DNA of 64,000 nucleotides from Clavelina lepadiformis (lineage: Eukaryota; Chordata; Ascidiacea; Aplousobranchia; Clavelinidae). The notes under the pieces were generated by a model. The model searched no databases. It worked only from the letters and a program-made list of their open reading frames with translations, and was not told where the DNA came from. Made by a program: the position numbers and the translations under genes. This document shows positions 51,517 to 62,875 of this stretch, piece after piece. The DNA lies in contig NC_135242.1 of NCBI RefSeq assembly GCF_947623445.1, positions 22,320,001 to 22,384,000 on the forward strand, read 5' to 3'. The first letter of the stretch is position 1; each line of letters starts with the position of its first letter.

Positions 51517-51621
51517 ATGTCCCAATTTAAAGAGATTGGCTTTTCAATCCAAAGGACATTGAATGAAGAGGCTACTATCGCACATCACAAACCAACCCTG
51601 AATGCTTGCAACGAGATCTAG
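51517..51621 (+). mobile_element. Probable Penelope-like retroelement tail, copy 1
   Basis: A 34-codon open frame ends with NEEATIAHHKPTLNACNEI and a stop. The pattern EA-x-IA-x-HKPTLN near a C-terminus is typical of the GIY-YIG endonuclease end of Penelope-like retroelements. Nothing upstream in the same frame extends it, so this is only a 3' remnant. A second copy lies at 63368-63472. Confidence 0.35.
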
Positions 51622-52270
51622 GCAAAGAATACCTACCGTCTTAGTTTGGATAAAATCCCTGTTAATAGTTATTTTCGGATGAGTAATTTGATTTCTCTGT
51701 CTCTGCTTTGCGGATTGTACGAATACGAACGCGTATGTTGTTTACTTAACTTCATTTTTTTGCAAGATCAAATGCAAGTTTGATAAGATCAGATGAAATT
51801 TCAAGATGAACTTGTAAATGTTTCCCTGATCTTTAAAATTTCTAACTACCAATGCAAACATTTACGAAAAAACTGTCACATATAGAAATATGGTAAAAGT
51901 GCTGCCGTTTGAAGTCAGAACTTTTTTCTTGTACCGTTCCATTTTTATTGTTATAGGGCTTACGAATAATCTTTCAACCAATTAGTGAAGTACAAGTCAA
52001 CCTGGTCCGTAACTATTAGTTGGGCCCCAGAGGAGCTCGGTTTCTACCGGAAGAAGTCACTCTCTCCAGGAGAACATTTGTTAAGCTTAGTTTACAAGTA
52101 GTGGTTTGGCAGTAGTTGTTGTTTCGACCCTTCCAGAAACCTTTCGGTTTTCTCCGGTGCCCAAGATATTTACAGGCCTGATATGAACCTGTTTTAAGGT
52201 AGGGTAACAGTCAAAAAACCACATTGAATTAACCATGTCGGAAGCAGGATTTTCTATCAAAAGTCACCGT

Positions 52271-53739
52271 TCATAAAGGTTTTACAAATTGTCGGAGTTT
52301 CGCTTTAGTCAAACCAGCCATCATGGAAAAGGTAAAGATTCTGGTAAACTTGAACCCGTTTCTTTGATATAGTTTGATCGCAGGTAGCTGGGAATATTCG
52401 GTGATTAGGATTATTTTTTCGACATTAGCTTCTTCTCTCTTCACTTTCTGGCAATGGTGGAGAACTTGTTCGAGAAGCTTCTGCGCCAAACCGCGACGAC
52501 GATGAGTTTTCGCGATTGACATGCGCTGAAATAAGAAGTTGTGTAAGATGCATTTGATGTGAAATAACCCGCTATAATGTCAAGGCAAATTGTACAGAAC
52601 TTTGTGGATAAAGGATTGCCCTTGAAGCCTCTCTGAAGTCGTTTAATCGCAGTAGTTGTCATTACTGTGGTTGCAGGAAAAATGTTTACATTTAAATACC
52701 AGTAACAATCTCAATCAGAAGATTTACTTTCACTTCAAAAAATGACGAATTTTCCGCCAATGTCACCCCAATGGTTCCCACGATTGTTGACGTCGTCGTA
52801 TCCACGGCAACCCAGAATTTATCACTTGGACGCCGACAGTACAGCCTGTTGAATCGCTGCCAAGTCTCAAACTCAGCCATTTCTTCTTTTATAACTTTCT
52901 CCCACAGTGTCCTCACTTTAGAAGGCGAAAAAGTGTAAGCAATATGGTAGCAACAGTGTTAGTAGGTTGTCAAACCTTGAACCAAATGGCGTATCGCTTA
53001 TCGTTCAAGTACTGTATTTGAAAAACGCCGCTCTAATGACGTCAATGACGCGAAACGTCATTTTAATTGGCGAGAATAAAACCACCATTTCTGAACGTAT
53101 TCAAACGCTTGTGAAGCGATAACTAGGAACGAAACTTGGTGGTGAAACTCGAATGAGAAGATAATTTTAGTTAAATAAACGCGAAATTTGTTCGTGATAA
53201 ATCTTTGTGTGAGCCCAGGTTAAAATTTTACCGTTTCAAAAGCATATGCAAAACTTCTATTGCTAAACGTGCCTGGACTGCACGTAATTTTACACCAACC
53301 GTACCAAGGAATGTGCGAAAACCACTATTTGTAATCTCACCGTGCAAGTAAGCTGCAATATGACAGCCCAAGTAGAGAACGATAGCAATGAAGAGGCGAT
53401 GTTGAAAAAATGAAGAAATGAACAAGGTTGGAATAACTATGGCAAGCTGAAAATGCAAACATCAGTATTTAACATGTAACTATTGGTTGACAACCGTCCA
53501 GCATATACTTTTTGTAAGCAACGTTATACGTAACTTATTCATCCAAAGGCAATAAAAGCACAGTTAAATTCGTCACGCATCCATTGCCATGTTGCGACTT
53601 TTACCTGGACTTTGGCCGACTTTAAAACGGCGTATTTATGAACACCACGGTGTTGATCCAGCATTCCTTCTCTAATTAGTATTTCGATTTCTTTGAAATC
53701 TGCTTCGCGAATCGAAGGAAAGCGAATACTCATGTTCAT
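52271..53739 (-). CDS. NAT8-like: NAT8-like GNAT acetyltransferase
   Basis: Exons on the minus strand: 53739-53605, 53446-53341, 52915-52728, 52525-52271, giving about 227 aa, the usual length for NAT8. The ATG at 53,739 (MNMS) gives this length; a second ATG two codons on has better context. Residues 46-80 form a hydrophobic hairpin (AIVIPTLFISSFF, then FIAIVLYLGCHIAAYL), the ER membrane anchor of the family. FWVAVD and IVGTIGV are core strands. RMSIAKTHRRRGLAQKLL is the acetyl-CoA-binding motif A, and AIKLYQRNGF is the C-terminal GNAT motif. Known members acetylate cysteine conjugates or lysines in the secretory pathway. It lies in the spacer of the HSD palindrome. A second copy probably begins beyond the right edge. 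Confidence 0.88.
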
Positions 53740-55917
53740 GTAAGTAAATCTGGTTTTAGTAACTTCAGACGAATATTCCAAGCCTATGCTGTGACTGATA
53801 GAAGAGCTGGTTAATCTAGAACTGACAAACTGCAACTGTACGTAGTGAACAAACTGTGACTATGACCATATTTATTCCGTTACGCTTGATTTATTCTGTG
53901 GCGCATTTCAAGCCAAAGGACAAGGGCCGATTAACTGACCACCATGAATTTTCAATTTGTTCTAGAATAATTTTTAAGTATTCCTTTTGTAATCATATTT
54001 TATGGTAGTATTAAAGCCAGAGAATTTAAGCCCGACGGGTTGATCACTTAATCCAGTATTAAAGTTAGGCTGCCACTATTTCATCGTAAAAAATCAAGCG
54101 TTGAAAGCTATTTTTTACGGTTTCTTGTTAACTTAACTTAATGTTACAACATAATAACCTAAACTTAACCTAAATCTCCTTTCTAATGTAAATCTAACTC
54201 CAATAAAACCTTAACTAGCTAATATCTCCTTTTTGCATGGCCTTTCTCCTAACCTCACCACCTATCTTTAACAACAATCTATGTGACCTACTTAAGGTGA
54301 AATAGTCATTCTCTTAAAGTAATCAGTATGTTGTATTTGTCTATACTAAGACTAGGCCTATACGAAGTAATTTCTTGTAGTTCGAGCGAAGCAAGTCAAC
54401 TTCAAAGTTGCTGCTGGCTGTACAGATATATCCTAAATCTGGTAGTGGATTGCAATCTCGCTGCGACCTATTATTACGTCAAACCCTGACTAAGAAAAAT
54501 ACGGGCATTCCTCAGCTGGCCTGGTACTGCATGTCTTCAGTACGCAGTACTTTTTTGCAAGCTAGAACCGGTTTTTATGTCACAACAAGCTTTGATTGTG
54601 CGACGTATCTACCCAACAACTTGGAACAGGTAAACTAATCGTCACTTTCCGATCAGTGAGAAAAATAATCTACTCCAGTGGCTGTTGTTTTTTCAAATCA
54701 TGTTTATATCAATTGTAGGATGCTGAGAAGTTAAATTAAGAACTAAGCAAAAGCCAGCACGGAAAGTTTCTAATTTTTTCATTAGTAATGTAATAATAAT
54801 GTAATGTGATGTAATAAACTAATAAAATGTGACTCATGTCCAGTTGGCTGGTTGTCTTTTAGTTGAATCGTTTACGTTTGTAGCGGCCTGGGTGGCATTT
54901 TTAATACCATTTCATCATTTCTTGGAAAAATATTTTCCAGTTATTGATTGAAGTTTATGAACTTGTTTTTTGATAACACTTCAACTGTCGTTTGATGTTT
55001 GAAAACTTGCTCTGAATAACTTCGTGTGAACACTCCTTTTACTACGTTCCCAGGTTGTTTCCAGCACCTGTGCTTTATCTTTATTGCAAATGCCCGCTTC
55101 TTAACTTTATACTGATAATTTATCTACGTGTCAGCTTCAACTACATGTAGCCTAACTCCCATTGCCAACACATTGTTTTCCTCGCTGCACATGTTCTGAA
55201 ATGCTGCGTTTTTCTTGTCGAACATTTTCACTCCCGTCGCTTCACGTTTTATAAGCTCGCACGCTCACCAGCGAGCAGAGAGAGAGGGAGGCAGATAGAG
55301 AAAATCACCGAAACGAACAGAAGAGCTTTCTACGCTACTTATGGTGATTGCAACTCAATAGACATCTTATAAGCAGTGGTATTACTATGTTCTTGATTAT
55401 GCGTAACATTGAGAAAGTGTACAGCACCTACAATAAAAACCTTTTCTTGTAAATTATTTCTGTTGTAATATTAAAACCTTTCGGCTGACAAGAGGTTAGA
55501 GTATTCTAACCGCACGCAACAATAAAGTCAGATAATTCAACAGGTAAATTAAGTTAACATAACATAAGTTAACATAAGATAAGTTAAGCCTCCGCATTTT
55601 GGTAACCCGACGTGATTCAATCCTTGTGGCCGTTACTGCCAGCTCTGCACGTTCATCAAAACGTTTTCGTATTTTTAGAATAGGGTGCGACTTAAGTATA
55701 GTTTGTATGAAACACGCATAACCGCTTATGCACTGCTATTACAGTCACTGCTGATTTACACACTCAGTCATTTGACACGTTACATTTCCGTACAACGTGA
55801 TGTAGCCTACTAATGCAATAATAGATGATGCTTGAGGCGGTAGGCCATTTAGCCTAGTTTGCTTGCGTTAAATCACGTTATACTGTAGGTAGGTACTAGG
55901 TAGTATCAGGCTATGAT
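53740..55917. other. Spacer between NAT8-like gene and HSD copy E
   Basis: No gene recognised. It should hold the promoter of the NAT8-like gene. Low-complexity stretches occur near 54,125-54,230 (TTAACTTAACTTAA and related) and near 55,555-55,590 (ACATAAGTTA repeats). The open frame around 54,408-54,638 has no recognisable domain. Confidence 0.45.
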
Positions 55918-56135
55918 ACGCTTCAATGCGGAGAGAGAGCAAAGTTATGAAAACATGATAATATCTCAAAATTACAAAATCAAACTTTATAAAACAAACT
56001 TGGACAGATAACTGAACCGATTTTAGGAAAAGTCACTAAATTTCAAGTTTCTACAGCAAACAGTGCAACTGTACGCCACGTTTTGCTGTGACTGTGTGCA
56101 GGGTCGGCCACATAGTTTAGATGGGTGGTGACAAG
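55918..56135. repeat. Dispersed repeat, inverted copy at edge of palindrome arm
   Basis: Reverse-complement match to the block at about 49,260-49,515. Together the two mark the inner ends of the inverted arms carrying D and E. Confidence 0.6.
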
Positions 56136-56400
56136 GCGTTGTTGATCATATGTCATGAGGACAGTTCATCAAAAGGTTTGGGCTTTTATTTTTGAGGCGT
56201 TCTTCCGTGAGATTCAAACACAACAGCTGTTAAGCTGCAAAGACTTACTCGCACACTAAGCGAAACGTCACAATTACCAGTTTATTATTGATGAAACAAT
56301 AACAATAAATTTTTCTTAATCCAGGTGCAAGGCATTTTACTACTATTGCTTAGCCGAGGTGCGAGTTAAAACGTCCTAAAATAATAATTTATTGAACAAT

Positions 56401-58631
56401 ATGACAAAAAAGCGATACTTGGTGACGGGGGCAGCTGGTAGACTTGGAACGAAATTTGTTGAGATAGTTTGTCAGAAAAATATCGATAACGTCACCGATT
56501 TGAGGTTGTTGGATCTAAACTTCAGCGAAGCAGTCAAGCGTAAACAGAAAGAGGCGTGCACAGGTAATGAGGTTTAGTGCTGTTTTTGATTGGAATTTAT
56601 CGACAAACTGATAAAAGATTTACAAGAAACTCTGTGATTACGTAATAGTGGAATGGCAAGGTTGTAATCTTTGCTTAAAGGCTTACGATTCAAAGAATAT
56701 GCCAATAACTCCTACAACTCCTATAACCTGTACATTTCCGAATGCAAAGCAAAATGTTTAGCAGGCATTTAACAACAGACACTAGTACGGTAATTATTAC
56801 AGACTACTGAAATGATTTTTGTATTTAGAAGCCAAGATAAACGTTGAATGGATTGTAGGAAGCATTACAGATCGCAAGATTTTACGTTCGGCCTTGCAAG
56901 ATGTCGATGTGGTCGTTCACATGGCGTCCATCATTGACTTTCGGGATGAGCTTCCACGAAGCAAGCTGTGGAAGGTGAACGTCCAAGGTGAGTATTGGCC
57001 TGGTTAAAGAGACTAACATCAGGTTTTGATTCAATCAGAACACTGAAATCTCGTCATAATCGCATGCTTGTAGAGATTTACAAGAAACAACATCAGTAGG
57101 GTGATGATAACATCAGATGTCAAACACATCCGTAGGCAACATGTCATTAGTTGGCGATTTTTACGATTCAGAAGGCGATAAAGAGAGTGCATGTCCAAAA
57201 TATTAGAAAAAAGGCTCCAGCACTAAACTTGCCGGCCTATAGGTTCATAATCACTCGAGGATAACCATTTTCTCTTTCGTTTTCTGAGTGGTGAGTAAAA
57301 CGTTCTACCATCATTTGTAGGTACAAAGAATCTTATCGATGTGTGTTGTCATTGCAACGTGTCTCATTTCGTCTACACCAGTTCGATGGAGACCGTGGGC
57401 CCAAACGTTTATCGCGACCCCATGTACAATGGAAACGAGGACACACACTACAGGGTGAAGCACGTGATGTATTATGGCGAGACTAAACACGAAGCAGAGA
57501 ATCTTGTTCTCGCTGCAAATGGAAGAAAACTTGAAGACGGAAAGGTTTGAATCTTTACTAAAACGTTTCACTTCACTGAGGTTTAAAAACGAGAAACAAT
57601 TGAGTAAATAACCCAAATGAGATGCTTGGAGACTGGATTTATGTCAAGGCCTAAACAGATTTTATACCATGAAATAAGATAGATCGCCTCTATAGGGTTA
57701 ACTGACGTGAATATACCCTTTTTGAAGAGACTCACTACATGCGCCTTGCGTCCTGGTGAAATTTACGGGGGATTGGATTACCAGATTTTGATTGAAACCG
57801 CCAGAGACAACCTCAAAAGTAAAACCCTTCCTTCTCCGAGTGATCCGTCACATCTCCATTCCCGGATCTACATCGACAATGCTGCCTGGTGTCACGTACT
57901 GGCCGCTAAGCAAATTCAGGTATATGTCATAAAATTGCAAAATCGTAGTTAATCTTCTTACTAACCTGGCTTGTTGTAAATTCCATCTTTATACCTTTCC
58001 AATCCGTATAAGAAGGCGGGACATGCATACTGGCAAAATCATTAAGCCCTAGGCCTAGATATTGTTTTAGAGTGGCAAGTTAAGTTTTCTGGAGTCTGTA
58101 ACAGAAAATAGTCAATGTGCGACGTCATACTTTTTCAGATGATCGCGTCAACAATAGGCGGCAACGCTTATTACATTGGAGACGACACACCGAAATTGGC
58201 GTTTGCGCGCTTAAACCAAATATTTCTGGAGCCGTACGGTTTCAAGATGCATCACAGAGAACCAATATTGCCATTCTGGATTATGTACACTTTTCTTGTT
58301 ATTCTTTTCTATGTGAAAGGCTTTCTTCGACTTTTAGGGTTCAACACACAAGTAAGTGCATAACATCCGAATTGAGAACTGATATATTGTAAGAATATTT
58401 TGAGTATTTACCAACATCAAGCATAGATCAATGGCCATCAGTTTAAATGTGTTTTTATAGGGTGGAATTTGTCCTGGTGCTCTAAAGGCTGTTTGCACTT
58501 GTTTTACTTTTTCCCACGGGAAGTTTCAAGAACATTTCGGCTACAAACCTCTTAAATCATGGGAAGAAACTTTGGAAGAGACCCGGAAGCACATGGGAAT
58601 AATTTTAAAAGAAATTGAAAGCCACTCTTAA
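56401..58631 (+). CDS. HSD3B-like: 3-beta-HSD-like dehydrogenase, copy E
   Basis: Exons 56401-56563, 56829-56987, 57321-57544, 57728-57919, 58139-58351, 58461-58631 give 373 aa with no stops. It starts MTKKRYLVTGAAGRLGTKF. YTSS and YGETK in exon 3 and the exon 5 membrane span are intact. It is the inverted partner of D, and its 5' flank and exons 3-6 are D-like. The middle of exon 2 (RKILRSALQ, written with B-type codons) resembles B, which points to a gene conversion patch. Exon 6 begins GGICPG where C and D have VRICPG or VKICPG. Confidence 0.9.
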
Positions 58632-59584
58632 AATAAGTTGTTTGGCGGAAGTTTGAAATGTTTTTCTTGACAAAGCTGTATGAAAATCTGTGCAACTGGT
58701 ATAAAGATATACCATACAATCAAATTAGTCAATTTATACAATTAACACAATCAATTAGTTTCACCACTTTTGATTTCGCTCTTTTTTACTACAATAGATT
58801 GTAATATAATGGTAGAAAACTATGCTCTGCTGCTGTGGTGTAAGTAAGTCTGAATGCAGACAATCTAAAAATCTCGAACTCGACCATCAGCGAAGGTCAC
58901 TTCGATCAAAAAGCTATTTATAGCTAAGTGCCCAAGCCTCATACTTCCAGAACAGAAGAGTAGTTCGCCTTTGTTTAGTAAATCTAACTAACGACACGGA
59001 AATACTACAAAGAGTCTCAATTGTGTCCAAAAAAAGATCGTCTGTCTTGAATTGCGGAACCAGCTTAAGCCAAAGTATTGATTGAAACGCGCATATATAT
59101 CACCTAATGGGACTTGTTGGTAATTTGTGAGTGACATAGCACACGGAATACACCATGGTTAAGAACTATACATACTACAATTTCGGGAAGTATACTTGCA
59201 TATATAGTAGTATTATTTATATAGTATACTACTGCATTTACGAGCAGTAACAACAAAGTATTAAGATTATAAGGTTATGGTTGTACATGACCATCTGCAG
59301 CTACAAGAATTCATGTTATAAGGCCTCCCAGCGTTTTCATTATATTGAGTATACGATAAACCCCGTCGTTGTCATGTTGTATTGAAACTTTTCAAACAAA
59401 TGTTTAAGCTGTATTTTTTCTGGAAATTGCGCGTTACAGTCACTAGGTTAATCATTGATGAAACATCAACTAGATTACGCTTAAGCTAGCTGAACTGCAT
59501 TTTCACACAATTGACCAGCTTGCGACAAAATTGGACGGTGCAGATTGTCTAAACTTTAAATTGCAATCAGTTTACTGCAAATAA
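58632..59584. other. Spacer between HSD copies E and F
   Basis: Inverted homologue of the B-C spacer, with no LTR-type insertion. It should contain the promoter of copy F and the 3' end of E. Confidence 0.65.
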
Positions 59585-61997
59585 ATGGCAAAAAAGCGAT
59601 ACTTGGTGACGGGGGCGGCTGGTAGACTTGGAATGAAATTTGTTGAGATAGTTTGTCAGAAAAATATCGATGACGTCACCGATTTAAGGTTGTTGGATCT
59701 AAATTTTAGCGAAGCAGTCAAGCGTAAACAAAAAGAGGCGTGCACAGGTAGTAAACGTAACACGGAGTTTTGCATTAAGTTCAAAATTTAATGTCACTAG
59801 CCTACTATTACCTACTATTTCCAGTCAGTAATATTACCACGATCGTCGTAACTTCCATGTTTTAAATATACAACTTCTCGCATCATATAATCTTAGGACG
59901 ATTCGATTAGTTGTTGCATATTGTGTAATACGGCATGTTCTGAAGAATCGAATAGGTAGGCTTAGTTAAAAACATGCGTAAAAGCTGCTGAAGTACATTG
60001 CTGCATAGGTATATTGTTGGAGAAAATAGCCGGCCACCGACAATTATTTGCACAAAATGTGCTTTCAAACTAAACGCCCTACAAATAAATCCCGATAACG
60101 ACAAGTTTGAAACTTTTTAAAAGCCAACATCAACGTGGAATGGATTGTAGGAAGGGTTACAGATCGCAAGATTTTACGTTCGGCCTTACAAGATGTCGAT
60201 GTTGTCGTTCACATGGCGTCGATCATTGATTTCCGAGATGAGCTTCCAGGAAGCAAGCTGTGGGAAATGAACGTCCAAGGTGAGGAAAGACGAGTCTCAT
60301 ATTTGATTCCAAACGTCAAGGAATGAAAGCTAAATGTATTTCTTGGCCTACCCACGCTATAATTACTGTAGAGTAGGCTCTAGGGTGGCCGGTTCATCTC
60401 TCTCGACTGCCTGTTGCTTTCAGTTTTGGCCTAGCATTTTTTTTTCTCTCTGGGTGGTGCTGATTGTATATATTTCAAAATCTCTACGCTGCAAAATTCA
60501 AATCTAGGTCTAGCGATTGCCGGACGAACGTCTTAATCACTCGACCAAGGGTTTTCCATCCAAGGTACTTAGATTTGGTTGAAGCCAACATTTACTTTCA
60601 GCTTGGTCAGAACTGCGGCCACTCTCACCCACAACTGGTGCAAGGACATGTTGAAGAGCGCCACCTGTTGACGCTTAAAAGAAAGAAATATCATAATTTT
60701 TGTGCTATCTCTATTTTTTTTTTCTTGTTAACAGGTACAAAGAATCTGATTGATGGATGCTGTCAATGCAACGTCTCGTCCTTTGTCAACACCAGTTCGT
60801 CGGAGAGCGTGGGCCCGAATACCTACTGCGATCCCATGTACGATGGAAACGAAGACACGCCTTACAGGTTGAAGCACGTGATGTTTTATGGCGAGACCAA
60901 GCACGAAGCGGAGAAACTAGTGCTGGCATCAAACGGCAGAAAACTAAACAACGGAAAGGTTTGAAATTAACATTCCAACAAGTTAAACCTATTGCTATAA
61001 CCGAAGCTGTAAAAAGTTGCGTAGGGTAACAATATTTCAATCGAGCTTTTAAGAAATTTCACTGCAAAGCAAAAGTCTATAACCGCTCTTTCTAGAGCCT
61101 TACAACTTGCTCCCTGCGCCCTGGTGGGATTTATGGAGGAGCAGATGATCCATTTTTGATACAAGTTATCACTGCAAGCATCAAAACAAGGCTTCTGCGA
61201 TCTCCAAGTGACCCTTCTCATCTTCATACCAGGATCTTAATCGACAATGCTGCCTGGTGTCACGTGTTAGCGGCTCGGCAAATTCAGGTTTGTTTTTGTG
61301 AAAATGCTGCAATATTCGATACCAAAATCATTCTCTCCGTAGACTGTAGAATTTGTTTGAACTTAGTTAGAACTGTACCATGAGTTGATTTGCCGTAGCC
61401 TATACAGCATAATGCTTTAATTGTGCTTTGCAGTTTGGGTGCATAGTAAGTACACTATGCAGGTTAATTTGCAATGTACGGAGTGATTTTCCAGAATTTT
61501 CCAACCTTAAATGGTCATTAATTTTACTTTGCAGGCGAACGCAGCAGTAATAAGGGGGCAACGCTTATTTTATAGGTGACAACACACCAAATCTTTCATA
61601 CTTACGCTTGAACCAAATCTTTCAGGAGCCGTACAGTTTCAATATGCACCACAGAGAACCATTTCTGCCATACTGGCTTATGTACTCTATTTTTATTGTG
61701 ATGTATTACATCTTCTGTATGATGCGAGGCTTAGGATTTGATGTCCAGGTAAACGTTTGCTACACTGTCATGCTTGGAGAACAATTTTGAGTTTCGGGTT
61801 CACTAAAAATTGACGTGTATTTATTAGGTTCCATTTAGTCCCAGGGCCATGAAAGTTCTATGTTCTTGTTTTACCTTTACTCACGATAAGTTTAAGAAAC
61901 ACTTCAACTACAAGTCTTGAAATCGTGGGAAGAATCGTTGGAAGAAACCCAGAAGTAAGTGGGAATCATCGTGAAGAACACTGAAGCTTCCTCTTAA
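59585..61997 (+). pseudogene. HSD3B-like: 3-beta-HSD-like pseudogene, copy F
   Basis: All six exons are recognisable: 59585-59747, about 60124-60279, 60735-60958, 61096-61287, 61535-61748, 61828-61997. Exons 1-4 are open and keep TGAAGRLG and YGETK. The exon 2 acceptor AG is changed to AA at 60119-60120, though an AG three bases on would keep the frame with loss of one codon. Exon 5 has one extra base near 61,555 (AATAAGGGGGCAA), which shifts the frame. Exon 6 has one base missing near 61,917 and a TAA replacing the Tyr codon in the stretch CAGAAGTAAGTGG. It is the inverted partner of B. A truncated product from exons 1-4 is conceivable but would lack the membrane segment. Confidence 0.88.
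60490..60546 (-). repeat. tRNA-derived SINE piece in intron of HSD copy F
   Basis: Inverted counterpart of the piece in copy B. On the minus strand it reads TTGGTCGAGTGATTAAGACG, then CAATCGCTAGACCTAG and GATTTGAAT, resembling the A and B boxes of a Ser/Leu-type tRNA head. Confidence 0.45.
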
Positions 61998-62444
61998 ACA
62001 TCCTCTCTTGAAAATTTTGAAAATTTCAACTATTTTGTGTTTTTTGTATAATTAAGTTCAAACATGAGAATGAGAATTGTTGGTGCTCGAAACGGCTGCA
62101 ATGAAAATTTTTGTACCGATATTGGTTCTGATGTTTTGTTTCTCTTGCTGAATTTGTTTACCATTGTCAGTGTTACTTTGCACTAAAATGCTCTTGTCTT
62201 TTCCTACATGGAAGTTATCTAATCGCCAAAAAAGCTCGAAAGTTTGAGTTTCGCACTTGCTTACTCACAGTGAAAACGGTTGACGTAGAGGGAAAATAAA
62301 GCAGCACTTTATATTAAATAATTTTACTAAATCAAATAGTTTCCAACATAGACAACAAGAAAAGCACGTATCAGTAAATGCACGAAAACATTTATTACGC
62401 GACTGTATACTGGGAAATTGATAGCAAATTATAGGTTTATATAT

Positions 62445-62632
62445 TTATATTTCATTTGATTCTTCTTCCATCAGTTGGTTGTAAATGCTTTCGACTTCCA
62501 TCTGAGTTAGGAGAAAAGATTCCTTCCACGATACCAACGGCTGGTAATTTAATAGAAGCGTTTGCTGAGCTTTTTGTGAGAGAAAGTGAAAAGAACGCAC
62601 GCCGTCTTCAAATACGTAGGATTGACCGGTTC
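62445..62632 (-). pseudogene. Orphan last exon of HSD copy A type
   Basis: On the minus strand this matches exon 6 of copy A (acceptor TGACTTAAG then GAACCGGTCAATCC; ACGGCGTGCGTTC; TTTTCTCCTAACTCAGATGG). It carries a small insertion (about AAATT) and an altered stop region. No other copy A exon follows, because the duplicated segment ends in A intron 5, at about 62,870 here and about 35,355 on the left. It is a dead fragment. Confidence 0.85.
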
Positions 62633-62875
62633 CTTAAGTCACATAAATTTATGTAATATTTCAAAGGTTTTTTGCTGTAAAAACTACAGACAATAGAGCT
62701 CCGCACAAGTTATCCAGCAGGATTAAAACCTGAACATTTTAACACTTTTAAAAGTGTTGTTCAAAGCAGGATCTCGAATTTAAATTGCTCTGAGGACTAA
62801 ATAATTAAGACTTTAAATTTAACCCGAGGGCCACAATGCACATTAAAAAGTTGTAAAGATAGCAAAATGAGGATA

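Noticed and set aside
54408-54638. 76-aa open frame between the NAT8-like gene and HSD copy E
   Set aside because: No domain. A GTAAAC donor-like end is present but no partner exon was found.
33004-62870. Whole inverted duplication as an assembly artefact of two haplotypes
   Set aside because: Not excluded, but copy-specific insertions (hAT MITE in C, LTR-type element between C and D), a mosaic copy and a pseudogene in one arm are hard to get from joining two alleles. I keep it as real with the test stated.
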